Assembly: GCF_963675165.1 (NCBI RefSeq)
Contig: NC_087389.1
Span: 5,306,120 to 5,370,119 of the forward strand
DNA from: Halichondria panicea
Taxonomy: Eukaryota; Porifera; Demospongiae; Suberitida; Halichondriidae
Direction: 5' to 3'
DNA: 64,000 nt
The notes under the pieces were generated by a model, which saw nothing but the letters and a program-made list of their open reading frames with translations, ran no database searches and was not told the origin of the DNA. Position numbers and translations under genes: made by a program. Shown here one piece after another: positions 25,701 through 40,700 of this stretch. The number at the start of each line of letters is the position of its first letter. The stretch's first letter is position 1.

Positions 25701-28700
25701 TGTGTGTCCTCCTTGCTTGTTATTAATGTGTAGTCATTCAGAAACCCCTTCACTCCATTAGGGGGCACCTACATGGGAACAATTGAGGTATCTAACCAGA
25801 TAATCATGTAACTAGGCATGTACAAGTACATTGCAATGCATAAACTTACGTGTACAGTGTGCAACATACAGGGAAAAAAGCATATATGCAATAATCAATC
25901 AGGCTTGTACAGTGTCATTCACATGCGATTAACGCATTCTAAACCCAGGTATGATATGTACAGTCTCCTCTCCTTACCTGATGCTGTACTCTGCACTGAG
26001 GACAGGTGAGGCTTTTCTTGTCTTCGGTTTTCTCGTGAGCTTCTTCCAGACAATGGAGACAGAAGCTGTGACAACACGGCAACACTTTGGGCTCTCTAAA
26101 ACCACTCAGACACACACTACAACTCAACTCCTCAGCTACTGGTAACTCTATACCGGCAATTTTTCAGTAGCACGTGTTTTGTGGGGTGAATGACATGTGA
26201 CATGATGGACCTGTGCATGTGATAGGTTCCCTAGACTACACACGTTGCCCACTAATCAAGTTAAGCCAATGACATCTCACACACCAAATACAAAATAGTT
26301 ATGCTGCTGCCAAGGGCGTAGACAATCTGAGGTTGGGAAGGGTATACCGATAGTGTCATGAATCAGCCGCCCTTCCTAGGGGAGAGACCATCTGAGCACT
26401 TTAGTCTGAACTTTTTTGTCAGGTCGGAATTCCGACCTGAAAATAAAATGAAATAAAGAATGACAAGAACAATCTATAGCTTGTCTTAGCCAGTCTACAG
26501 TAAGTCGAGTTGACACTAGGCCTGTGCAACCCTTGTCTTGTTACGTTCTTGGAGCAAGCCAAACAAAAATTGATTACCGTATATGCTCGATCAGAGGCCG
26601 CTCTTGTATAAAGGCCGCACTCAAATAGTAGCCTCCCTTGCTAGCAAAATGAAACATTTAGTAGCCGCTCTCAAATAGTAGTCTAGTGAACTTTGACTCT
26701 AGTATTTCTGCACGTGGCAGCCAAAAAAATTATTACTAGCAGCTAGCTACATGTACGTAGCTACAAGTAGCAGCTTGTTAGTGCTTCACAAAGACTTTCT
26801 CATGGCAGAGTTCAAGTTTATGCAGGTGAAAACAACTTTTGATGACAAACTAAATTATCTGGAGCTAATAAACGCCGCTCTTGAACAGTGGCCTCTCTTG
26901 AATTGTAGCCTCCTCTTCCAGCAAAATGAAACATTTAGTAGCCGCGGCTCCTGATCAAGCATATACGGGTATTGTATTCTTCTGGTAGAGTACATACATG
27001 TACATGTAGCACATCACAGATAAGATACAGACTACATGACATTGTACAATTCCCACAGCAAGTACTGCACAACAAAGGCAGGGACACCATGCACCACTAG
27101 GTAACACCTATCATAGGTATCACATGATTAATTGCAGTAGATCTAGCTAGCTAGCTAGAGAACGAGCAATGGCAGAGAGTGCAGTGGTAGAAGAGCTTAA
27201 ATGTTCCATTTGCTTGGATAATTTCAAGAACCCCAAAGTACTGCCGTGTTGTCACAGCTTCTGTCTCCATTGTCTGGAGGGAGCTCACGAGAAAACTAAA
27301 GACAACAAAAGCCTAACCTGTCCTCAGTGCAAGGCTCAACATCAGGTAGAAACTACACGAGTGTCAATACATAACTGTATGCAAGTCTAGACAAACGCTT
27401 GTCTACAATCTATTTAAGTGATTGCACTAAGCTAGCTGTATCCAAACTATTCAACTATAAACTAGTCCATGTACTGACAAAGATAATTATGGCTTTTATT
27501 ATACAGGTTCCTACCAATGGCCTCCATGGTTTCACCGATGATTACACTCTTGCTAATCAGAAACAAGCTGCTACAATCACACCAGTTTGTGAGCAATGTG
27601 ATGATAGCAACAAACCAGTGGCGTACTGCCACACCTGCTCAGACTACCTGTGTGAAGAGTGTTTAAAGGATCACAAAAGAGTAAAAGCTATTCAAGATCA
27701 CAAGACAGTCAATATCACTCCTGATGGGAAGGCTCTTGATATCGAGCCCCAGGCAAAGAAGAGCTATTCGTGCAGTGTTCACCCCGAAGAACCACTAAAG
27801 CTTTACTGCAAGAGTTGTAAGAGCTTGGCCTGCCTCCTGTGCTTTGTGGGGCTACACAACGGCCATGACATTGGAAGCATCGATGGTAAAGCAAGACAAG
27901 AAGTGAAACAAAGTATCAACGATCTAGTGAAAGAGACAGATTTGAAATTGAAGGAATTTGAAGATAGCTTAAAATACGTTTCTGCAGTTGAAAAAGAAAA
28001 AACAGAAGCTCCGATTATACTCAAAGCTCAAGTTGATAAGAAAGTTGATTTTCTCATCCAACAACTTGAAGCAAGGCGTAAAGAACTACACAAGGAGATT
28101 GACGATGCTTGTACGAAAGACCTCAAAGAATTGTGGGCACAGAAAGAATACCACGAGACAGCCATTACGAGCATGGAGGGTGCTCTGAGCTTTGCCAGAA
28201 GAGCTCTAGCCTGCAAGGAAGACACGGAACTACTGGCCCTCTGTGCACAAGTTACCTCCAGACTGAAAGAGCTGAGTCAGCTAAAGTTGGCTAGTCAGTC
28301 CACAATGAAAATTGAAATGACAATTATCGAATTCAAACAGCCTCAGAGGAAGGAAACAGATACGACAGTTGGGGAGATAATTTCTACGCCAGATATACAA
28401 ATTACCACCACAGAGCTACAGAATCGAGTTCGATATTTTTATAACAGAAGTATTACGTTTCAAGTAACGGCAGTAATGAACTGTAAATGTAAATGGAAAC
28501 CTCCTAAACTAACTGCTTCAGCAACTTATACACAGGAAAACGAATATGATCAGAAGACATATAATTGTACGACCGATGAAAATGCTACAGCAAACAGTTG
28601 GACAGTCAAGTTCACTCCTAAACTATCGACTACTTACACAATTACATTTCAAATCAATGGAGACTATGGAGGTATAGAGCTACACAAAGCCTCTGAATAC

Positions 28701-31700
28701 CGTATCGAAGTATGTAATGAAGTCATTGACATCAGAAAATTCCATAAGTTTGGGCAAGTCGAGTAACTAGAACTGCACCAACAATGTCTGGTCATAAAAG
28801 TATCAGATTACACGTACTTTTGCTTTCTAATTATGTACATGAATAGCTACATAATTTAGTACACACGCACACACTCCACTATTGATCGTTACTAATTTTA
28901 GCGAATTTGTAATTAACGCTAAATTAAGTACGCGTTAAAGTAAAAAGATCATTCATTCTTGTCTTCACACAACAAGTTATTAGTGGCAGATTTTGATGTT
29001 AAAGCTTTGTTGTCAAATAAAAACGAGCAAAAGCTAAGAAGCTTGTGACTGAGTCTGCTTACCTGGATGCTATAGCACTGCGTTTACAGCATGGGTTGCC
29101 TCTTTCGATGTTAAAGCCTCGTTGTAGAATAAAAGCGAGCAAAAGCTATTCAGTGAAGAAACTTGAACTTGCACATTGGCCTCTACTAGCATACAGGTGT
29201 CCTTTATTCGAGGCCGGTACGTATTTATAGCTGAAGTGACCCTGTACCAGAAACAATGGAAAAGGGTCGCTAAAGTAGAAAGCTAGAATGATGATATAGA
29301 CTATAGGCTTCTTTGCTGTGATCAGTGCATCCATACCAAATCTCCATTTTCAAAAGTTTCAGCATGTCTCTGGAGTCTATAGAATTTCTTTGCTCATGTT
29401 ACTTGCTACTTAGCAAGCTTTCATGCTTTATATCATGTAAACAGCTGAGGGTTAGCACTTCAGTGCTCTAGTTATTGTGGTAATGCGCCAAAATTAGGTA
29501 CCCTAAAACACAGAGAAAAAGCTACCCATCTATAATAGTACGGTTAAGGTAGCACATCCACTGTTAACATTGTCAATACCAATAATGACTTTAGACTCAC
29601 CCCCCATTGTACTACACTGGTGGTGATTGACCAAGGCAACACAAAAGGTCAACAGCACATGACAAAGAAGAGCTAAATGGCAGAGAGTGCAGTGAAAGAG
29701 CTGAAATGTTCCATTTGCTTGGACAATTTCAAGAATCCCAAAGTGTTGCCGTGTTGTCACAGCTTCTGTCTCCATTGTCTGGAGGGAGCTCATGAGAGAA
29801 ACAAAGACAAGAAAAGCCTACCCTGTCCTCAGTGCAAAGCTCAACATCAGGTAATGTACATGTATAACGCTATGTAAATTATAATTATACACAAAATAAC
29901 TACTAAAGTATCCCTACGTATACATGTACTGAAAAAGATTACTATACAGTCGGCTTATTTATTACAGGTTCCTACCAATGGTCCCCGTGGTTTCCCCGAT
30001 GATTACACTCTTGCTAATCAGAAACACACTGCTACAACCACACCAGTTTGTGAGCAATGTGATGATAGCAACAAACCAGTGGCGTACTGCCACACCTGCT
30101 CAGACTACCTGTGTGAAGAGTGCTTGATAGCTCACAAGAGACTTAAGGCTTATCGAGATCACAAGACAGTCAATATCACTCCTGGGAAGGCTCTTGATTT
30201 CAAGCCCCGGTCAAAGAAGAGCTATTCGTGTAGTGTTCACCCTGAAGAACCACTAAAGCTTTACTGCAAGAGTTGTAAGAGCCTGGCCTGCCTCCTGTGC
30301 TTTGTGGGGCTACACAACGGCCATGACATTGGAAGCATTGATGGTAAAGCACGACAAGAAGTGGAACAAACTATCAACAATCTAGTGAAACAGACAGATT
30401 TGAAATTGACAGAATTTGAAGACGATTTAAAATATGTTTCTACAGTTGAAAAGGAAAAAGCAGAAGCTCCCATTCCATTCAAAGCTCAAGTTGATAAGAA
30501 AGTTGATTCTCTCATCCAACAACTTGAAGCAAGGCGTAAAGAACTACACAAGAAGATTAACGATGCTTGTACGAAAGACCTCAAAGAATTGTGGGCACAG
30601 AAAGAATACCACGAGACAGCCATTATGAGCATGGAGGGTGCTCTGAGCTTTGCCAGAAGAGCTCTAGCCTGCAAGGAAGACACGGAACTACTGGCCCTCG
30701 GTGCACAAGTTACCTCCAGACTGAAAGAGCTGAGTCAGCTAAAATGGGATAGTCAAGACACGGAGAAAATCGAAAGGAAAACCGTCGAATTCAAAGAAGC
30801 TAATAAACAAATAAATGCACAGGAAATAGAAACGGCAGTTGGGGAAATACATGTACAAACTGTTACGCCAGATATACAAATTACAACCACTGAGCTACAG
30901 AATGAGGTTCCATATTCTCATGGTTGTAGTATTACGCTTCAAGTAACGGCAACAGTGAATTTTAAATGTAAAACCCCTAAACTAACTGCTTCAGCAACTT
31001 GTACAGCCTTACCACATAATTCTGGATGGGATCTTGAGGAGGAATACTATGATTGTACAAGTGAGCAAAATACTACAGCGAACAGTTGGACAGTCAAGTT
31101 CACTCCTGAAGAACCAAATACTTTCACGATTACACTTCAAGTCAAAGGGAAGTATGGAGGCATAGAGCTACACAAAACTTCTACACACTACATCCGAAGT
31201 ATATTGCATTAATTGGTAGAACTATCACACAATATGACAATGTTTAGTTATACACGTTGTAAACATAAATAGTACGTAATTTATGAATCACGCAAATATG
31301 GTGCTAATGTCTTTGTGATAAGTTCATATCTTCTCATGCAGGGACGTATCTGTGAAGGGGTCTATAAACTACAGCGCATGCTGAACAAATAAAAAAAATG
31401 TGCATATACGTACATGTGGCACACATTTTTAGCACTTTTTCTCAATTTAAGCAAATTAGTGTCACAGCTAATATATACACCACAGACAAGAGCAAATACA
31501 CACATTCGCTAAAGTCTATTGGAGTGAGGAAGTTGTGTGGTCATTTATGGCTTCATTTATGTGGTTGACAAGTATGCCAGGACTTCTACAATGGAAATGT
31601 TAACTTTAGCTTCGAGCTATCACCTCTAGGAATATTTTAAAGGTAAACTCAACACAAATAATAATTATTCAGAACCATTCCAGGAAAGCAACACAAAAGG

Positions 31701-34700
31701 TTAATCACATGATTTCAAACAGCTAAAAACAAACAATAACAGAAAGTGCAGTAAAAGAAGAGCTGAACTTAAAGTGTTGCCGCTTCTGTCTCCATTGTAA
31801 AGCTTGTATACAAACTAACTATAGTATCCCTACGTACTTGCCATGAACTAGCTGTCAAAGATTAACTATACGGTTGGCTTATTTATGTACAGGTTCCTAC
31901 CAATGGTCCCCGTGGTTTCCCCGATGATTACACTCTTGCTAATCATAAAAACGATCCAACAACCACACCAGTTTGTGAGCAATGTGATGATAGCAACAAA
32001 CCAGTAGCGTACTGGTGCTCTGAGCTTTGCCAGAAGAGCTCTAGCCTGCATGCAAGGAAGACACGGAACTACTAGCCCAAGTCACCTCCAGACTAAAAGA
32101 GCTGAGTCAGTTGATATGGGATACCCAATCCACAATGAAATTGAACTATCGAATTCATAGAAGTGAACGAACAAACATATGCACAGTCTCTCATGGTTAG
32201 TGAAGGGGAAACAGATACGACAGTTGGGGAAATACATGGCAATTTATCATCACAGGGCTACGGGACTGTGTTCCATATAGCAGTACATGTACTGCATTAT
32301 AAATGGAAATGCATAAACTAACCGCTTCAACTAAATGTAGGTTCTCCTATATCCAATCCTCTATAATTATTCAGTCAAATTACAACTGAAGCACATGCTA
32401 CAGCAACAGTTGGACAGTCAAGTTTACTCCTAAACTATCGACTACTTACACGATTACATTTCAGATCAATGGTGACGGAGGCATAGAGCTACACAAAGCC
32501 TCAGAATACCGTATCGAAGTATGTAATGAAGTCATTGACATCAGAAAATTCCATAAGTTTGGGCAAGTCGAGTAACTAGAACTGCACCAATCATATTGTA
32601 ACAATGTCTGCATGCATAGAAGAATCAGATTACACGTTATGTATGTTGCTTTCTCTCTATGTACTTTATTAAAACTGTGCACAACACCATAATGCCATGA
32701 TTGAAACTAGAGCAACTCAAAGAGGTTTGTACACCTTGTAGAGTAACTGTACGCACTATTTATTTTGTGTACAGTCAATGGACTATAAGGATGGTGGTGT
32801 CAACAGGGTGGGGCTACGGGTTCCAAGGCAAAGGCTACATAACAGAGATATAATTATAGTTCTAACCTTAGTAGATTGCAGAGTCCATGCAGGGATTCAG
32901 GGAATTAGAAGAAACATCAAAACATCAAACCACTAATTATTGATAGAGTATAGAGCACCCACAGATAAAGATAATATTGCAACACACAACAACAAAAGGC
33001 AACATAAAAGGTCAACGATTTTAAAGAGCTAAAGACAAAAATGGCAGAGAGTGCAGTGAAAGAACAGCTGAAATGTTCCATTTGCTTGGACAATTTCAAG
33101 AAGCCCAAAGTGTTGCCGTGTTGTCACAGCTTCTGTCTCCATTGTCTGGAGGGAGCTCACGAGATAAACAAAGACAAGAAAAGCCTAACCTGTCCTCAGT
33201 GCAATGCTCCACATCAGGTAGAAACTATTAGCTATGTATACAAACTAACTAAGTATCATACGTACATGTACTGACAAAGATTAATTATACGGTTGGCCGG
33301 CTTTTATTACAGGTTCCTACCAATGGTCCCCGTGGTTTCCCTGATGACTACACTCTTGCTAATCAGAAACAAGCTGCTACAACCACACCAGTTTGTGAGC
33401 AATGTGATGATAGCAACAAACCAGTGGCGTACTGCCACACCTGCTCAGACTACTTGTGTGATGAGTGCTTGAAAGCTCACAAGAGACTTAAGGCTTATCG
33501 AGATCACAAGACAGTCAATATCACTCCTGGGAAGGCTCTTGATATCAAGCCTCAGGCAAAGAAGAGCTATTTGTGCAGTGTTCATCCTGAAAAACTACTA
33601 GAGCTTTACTGCAAGAGTTGTAAGAGCTTGGCCTGCCTCCTGTGCTTTGTGGGGCTACACAACGGCCATGACATTGGAAGCATTGATGACAAAACAAGAC
33701 AAGAAGTGGAACAAAGTATCAACGATATAGTGAAAGAAACAGATTCGAAATTGAAGCAATTTGAAGAGAGCTTAAAATACGTTTCTGCAGTTGAAAAAGA
33801 AAAAGCAGAAGCTCCCATTACACTCAAAGCTCAAGTTGATAAAAAAGTTGATTTTCTCATCCAAAAACTTGAAGCAAGGCGTAAAAAACTACACAAGGAG
33901 ATTGACGATGCTTGTACGAAAGTCCACAAGGAATTGTGGGCACAGAAAGAATACCACGAGACAGCCATTACAAACATGGAGGGTGCTCTGAGCTTTACCA
34001 GAAGAGCTCTGGCCTGCAAGGAAAACACGGAACTACTGGCTCTCGGTGCACAAGTCACCTCCAGACTGAAAGAGCTGAGTCAGCTAAAATGGGATACCCA
34101 GTCCACGGAGAAAATCGAAATGATAACAATCGAATTCAAAGAAGTGAACGAACAAACATATACACAGTCTCTCACGGTTAGTGAAGGGGAAACAGATACG
34201 ACAGTTGGGGAAATACATGTACAAACTTCTACGCCAGATATACAAATTACCGTGACAGAGCTAGAGAATTGTAGTGTTATGCTTCAAGTAACGGCAGTAA
34301 TGAAAGGGAAATGTAAACCTCCTAAACTAACTGCTTCAGCAACTTGTACACCCATGCACTGTGTACGTGGTCAAATTACAACAGAAGAAAATGCTGCAGT
34401 AAATAGTTGGACAGTGGAGTTTACTCCTATACAACCATGTACCTACACGATTACATTTGAAGTCAATGGGGAATATGGAGGCATAGACCTACACAAAGCT
34501 TATGACTATCGCATCAAACATTGCGAAAAATTTTCTCAAGTGCTTTATAAGAAGAGCAGGAAAAAAAAGGGCAAGAAAATGCCAGAAGTCGAGAATTAGA
34601 GCATCATGGTCATATGATGTAGATTGTGTAGCATAATTTAGTTTCAAGCACCTGTGGTGTAAAATGCCTTGGTCTAAGAAAGTTGATTACCCGAGGTGCG

Positions 34701-37700
34701 TGTGGGCGACCACAGGTATAGTAGTCTGTTGGTCTGTTTGTCTGTTGGTCTGTTTGTAATATTATTATCTGATTATCTGAGTCTACTCACCTGAATGCCA
34801 TAGCACTGCGTTTATACAGCATGGATAGCCTTCACACAACAAGTTATGAGTTTAAAAGTGGCAGATTTTAATGTTAAAGCTTTGTTGTCGTATAAAAGCT
34901 AAGAAGCTAAGAAACTTAGCACGTTGCCTAGCTCTACATGCACAGCTGAAGTGATCGTACAATTGTAGGTTGTTGCATGCTTTTTTACTCCTCTGGTTTT
35001 TATAGATCTATTTATTCATGTCAACAGCCGAGGGTTAGCACTTCAATGCTTTAAATTGTTTGTTTGAGCAAACATACATGTACGCACAGCATGTTGTGGT
35101 TCGTGTCAAAAAGGGGAAATACCATCCAGTCCTAAATTGTTGTGTGGTAATTACAATCAGCAGCTGCTAGGCCAGCCATACAAATCACCACAGATAAGCA
35201 AGAAAATCGTGCCGTATGTCCTTTAGGTGAAGACGCTCGCATTCAAGCTACATCAAGAGTGGTTATGAACAAAAAAAAATTAAAGCACAAAACGAACTAT
35301 TTCAGCCATTGATTCACATACACGTACATTTAGGGGCCACCCAGTACCTAATTGCTACGGTGCTGAACAACTTGATGTTCAAGAAAATGCTGAACCGAAC
35401 AGTTGGACAGTCAAGTTCAATCCTAAAACTGAAAGGAAGTACAGAATTCTAATTCAAGTATGAGGGAAATATGGCAACACAAGTCTGGAACAGTATTGAA
35501 CATGTCCTTATGGTATAGAGAGTCAAAAGTGAACCAAAAGTGTTTGCGTATTCATTGAGAGAACAGAATCGTACTATTAACCTGTAATTGACACAGTCAA
35601 GTTATGTACAACAATTAAATCCGCAAAACCTAATTATTACTAGTAAATACACACGATCCTTGCCAGAACGCAATAGTTAGATCGCAAAAGTGTCCAATTT
35701 TCTGCTGATTTGGCTCATTTGCAAAGTTTTTCACCTACAAAATATTCTAGTAATATGGTACGTACTGTGCACATGACCATAATAAACTCTCAAAACGTAC
35801 AATTTATATGTAAGTGCATGTAACCATGCAAACGAAATGCAAATTATATTTTACACTGTATACAAGGCCCACACAACAATCTTAATTCCCTACGTGTATC
35901 AGAAAATCATATGTAGAGCTACGTACTTAAAGCCTAGAGCAAGCATTCAGACAACTAAAATCTATTTAATGTTGTCATATAGCTATAGGATTCCTTGCTA
36001 AAAAGCGCTTCTACATGTAGCTAAAAGTCAGTATTTTCCACGTGCAACGTGCCACATAAAGCAAGTCATTAATTGGCCACAACTCTCGGGCCGAACTCAA
36101 CACAAATAGATTGTACACGGAGGTGTATGTATGTACTGGGGCTATACACAATTAATGAAAAAAGAAGACAAGAAGACATGCATATGTAGTTCAGGGTACA
36201 CATGCAGTTTCATAAACAGCAAGCCACTAATTAGTGATAGAGTGTACAGCACACCACAACACAGACAAAATACAATTAATACCCACATTAGGCAGCATCA
36301 CATGTCAGATTTCTTAGAAGAGCTATTAAAAATGGCAGAGAGTGCAGTGAAAGAAGAGCTCATTTGCTTGGACAACTTTAACAATCCCAAAGTGTTGCCT
36401 TGTTGTCACAGCTTCTGTCTCCATTGTCTGAAGGGAGCTCACGAGAGAACCAAAAACAAGAATGGCCTAACCTGTGCTGACATCAGGTACATGTAGAAAC
36501 AATTCTACATAGCTTACAAGACATGTGTTTTAAATTTGTATTAACAAACTAGCTAACAGGTATCCATAATTATTTGTATATATGAACACTTTATTACAGG
36601 TTCCTACCAATGGTCCCCATGGTTTCCCAGACAATTACACCCTTGCCAATCAGAAATACCCTGCTAAATCTACAACAGTTTGTGAGCAATGTGACGATAG
36701 CAACAAACCAGTGGCGTACTGCCACACCTGCTCAGACTACCTGTGTGAAGAGTGCTTGAAAGCTCACAAAAGAGTAAAAGTTGTTTGAGATCACAAGACA
36801 GTCAATATCACTCCTGGGAAGGCTCTTGATATCGAGCCCCAAGCAAACAAGAGCTATTCGTGTAGTGTTCACCCCGAAAAACCACTAGAGCTTTACTGCA
36901 AGGATTGTAAGAGCTTGGCCTGCCTCCTGTGTCTTGCGGGGCTACACAACCGTCATGACATTGGAAGCATCGATGGTAAAGCAAGACAAGAAGTGGAAGA
37001 AACCACCAAAGACCTAGTAAAAAAAACAGATTCGAAATTGACAGAATTCAAATACACTTTGAAATATGTTTCTGCAGTTGAAAAGGAAAAAGCAGAAGCT
37101 CCTATTCCACTCAAAGCTCAAGTCGATAAGAAAGTTGATGGTCTCATCCAACAACTTGAAGCAAGGCGTAAAGAACTACACAAGGAGATTGACGATGCTT
37201 GTACGAAGGACCTCAAAGAATTGTGTGCACAGAAAGAATATCACAAGAGAGCCATTACGAGCATGGAGGGTGCTCTGAGCTTTGCCAGAAGAGCTCTAGC
37301 CTGCAAGGAAGACACAGAACTACTGGCCCTCTGTGCACAAGTCACTATCAAAATGGAAATGCTGAGTCAGCTAAAATCGGACAGTCAAAATACAGAGAAA
37401 ATCGAAATGAAAAACGTCAAATTCAAAGAAACTAATGAACAGGAAACTGATACGGTTGGGGATATACATGTACAAACGTTTACGCCAGATATAAAAATTA
37501 GGACCACAGAGCTACAAAAACGCGTTCCATTTTCTGAGGGTTGTAGTATTTCCTTTCAAGTAACGGCAGCAGTGAATTTTAAATGTAAAACTCCTAAGCT
37601 AACTGCTTCAGCAACATATACAGCCCTGTACTATGACTATGAATACGGTCAAGACACATATAAATATAAATGTATAACTGAAGAAAATGCTACAGCAAAC

Positions 37701-40700
37701 AGTTGGACGGTCAAGTTCACTCCTAAAGAAACAAATACTTACACGATTACACTTCAAGTCAAAGGGCAGTATGGAGCCACATACCTACGCAAAACTTTGG
37801 ACTACCAGATCGAAGTACATGTACATTATAGTGCACTAGAGGAGGAGCAAATGGAAGTACATGAGAATAAATTGAGTTGGTAGAACTGCATCATACAATA
37901 ATTACATGACAATGTTTTGGTTACATAAATGTATAAGATCGCATGTTCTAAGTGTAACTATAATGAATGAAGCACATGTGGTGCAAAATTCCTTGGTCTA
38001 GGTTCATTTATTCTCATGCATGCGTATGGGGATGTAGCAAGCAAGTGCACAACTATGAGATAAAGAGGCGGATCGGTCAAATAAACTACAGTGCTGAACA
38101 AATAGTTCAACATAAATAAAAGTGTGCATATAGCTTTCAAAAAGTACCACGATTATAATATTTTTTCAACATCACAAACTTGTGTCACAGCTAATATATA
38201 CACCACAGACAAGAGCAATACACACATTCGCTGAAGTCTATTGGAGTTGAGGAAATTGTGTGGTCATTTATGGCTTCATTAATGCATACATGTATGCCTG
38301 GGACTTCTCATGAAACTGTTAGCTGGTTGGAGCTTATCGCCTCTAAAACATACAGACATAGAAGCACTTTTTAACAAGGAATCCAATGGTATATGACAAT
38401 TGGAATTTCAGTGAAATATGGAAGTTATGACAATAATTATTATGAAGGTCAACACAAAGAGACAGTGATATTCATAAGCATTCCAGGAAAGCAACATAAA
38501 AGGACAAAAGGTCAAACTGTTCATGCATCACATGATTTCCAAGAGCTAAAATCAAAACAATGGCAGAGAGTGCAGTGGTAGAAGAGCTGAAATGTTCTAT
38601 TTGCTTGTACAATTTCAAGAATCCCAAAGTGTTGCCGTGTTGTCACAGCTTCTGTCTCCATTGTCTAGAGGGAGCTCACGAGATAAACAAAGACAAGAAA
38701 AGCCTAACCTGTCCTCAGTGCAATGCTCCACATCAGGTAGAAACTATTAGCTATGTATACAAACTAACTAAGTATCTTACGTACATGTACTGACAAAGAT
38801 TAACTATACGGTCGGCTGGCTTTTATTACAGGTTCCTACCAATGGTCCCTGTGGTTTCCTCGATGACTACACTCTTGTTAATCAGAAACAAGCTGCTACA
38901 ACCACACCAGTTTGTGAGCAATGTGATATAGCAACAAACCAGTGGCGTACTGCCACACCTGCTCAGACTACCTGTGTGAAGAATGTTTAAAAGCTCACAA
39001 AAAAGTAAAAGCTCTTCGAGATCACAAGACAGTCACTATCACTCCAGGGAAGGCTCTTGATATCGAGCCCCAGTCAAAGAAGAGCTATTTGTGCAGTGTT
39101 CATCCCGAAGAACCACTAAAGCTTTACTGCAAGAGTTGTAAGAGCTTGGCCTGCCTCCTGTGCTTTGTGGGGCTACACAACGGCCATGACATTGGAAGCA
39201 TTGATGGCAAAACAAGACAAAAAGTGGAACAAAGTATCAACAATCTGGTGAAAGAAACAGATTCGAAATTGATAGAATTCGAAGACAACTTGAAATACGT
39301 TTCTACCCTTGAAAAAGAAAAAACAAAAGCTCACATTCCACTCAAAGCCCAAGTTGATAAGAAGGTTAATTTTCTCATCCAACAACTTGAAGCAAGGCGT
39401 AAGGAACTACACAAGGAGATTGACGATGCTTGTACGAAAGACCTCAAAGAATTGTGGGCACAGAAAGAATACCACGAGACAGCCATTACGAGCATGGAGG
39501 GTGCTCTGAGCTTTGCCAGAAGAGCTCTAGCCTGCAAGGAAGACGCGGAACTACTGGCCCTCTGTGCACAAGTCACCTCCAGACTGAAAGAGCTGAGTCA
39601 GCTAAAATGGGACAGTCAAGCCACAGAGAAAATCGAAATGACAACCCTTGAATTCAAAGAAACTAACGAGCAAACATACATGTATGCACATCCTGTAGTG
39701 GTTCGTTTAAAAAAGGGGGAAGTACCATCCAGTTTTAAACTTGTTGGGGAGTTACGATCAACAGCTGCTAGGCCAACCATACAAATCACCACCGATAAAC
39801 AAGAATATCGTGTCCTATATCCTTTAGGTGAAGACGCTCGCATTCAAGTTACAGCAAGAGTGAAAATTAATGGAAAGAATGCTCTAAACAACACAAAAAT
39901 AACTATTTCAGCCACTGATTCACGTAAAGGTTACCCAGCATCTTACTACGGTGCTGAACAATTTGATTTTCAAGAAAATGCTGAACCCAATAGTTGGACA
40001 GTCAAGTTCAATCCTAAAACTGAAAAGAAGTACAGAATTGTAATTCTAGCATGTGGGAAATATGGAGACACAATTCTGGAAGGCAGTACTGAACATATCG
40101 TTCAGGTAGAGAGAGTCAAAAGTGAACCACACGTGTATCCAGATTTTGTCAAAAGAAAAATTAGATTGTAATTGACACAGTCATGTAGTTATAAGTTATG
40201 TACATACTGTGCACATGACTGTAATGATCTCTTAAAACGTACAATTTATTAAGTGCGTGTAACCATGCATACGAAATGCAGATCATATTTTACACTGTAT
40301 ACAAGGCCCACAACAACAATCTACGTTTATCAACCTACATTTAAATCATCAATTTAGTGAATATCGCATGTAGAGCTACGTACTTACATTGTAAAGCCTC
40401 GAGCAAACATACAGACCATTAAATCTATTCGTGATGAGTTTGGCCCTCATAATGTTGTCATTCTGACTTTAGTTACCGTATAGCGCGATATTTTTGAGGC
40501 ACTTATATTTCGTGGATTGGCCTCTAAAAGCATTCGTTGCACAATGTTCGCGGAATGACTGCTTACCAGAAACCACGCCTTTAAATCTTTACACGTTATA
40601 GCAGATAATTCTAATTAAAGAACAATTTTCGTGGACTTAGTTTTCGTGTAGGATTGCTAACCCACGAAATCCGCGAAAATTTCGCGCTATACGGTATAAC

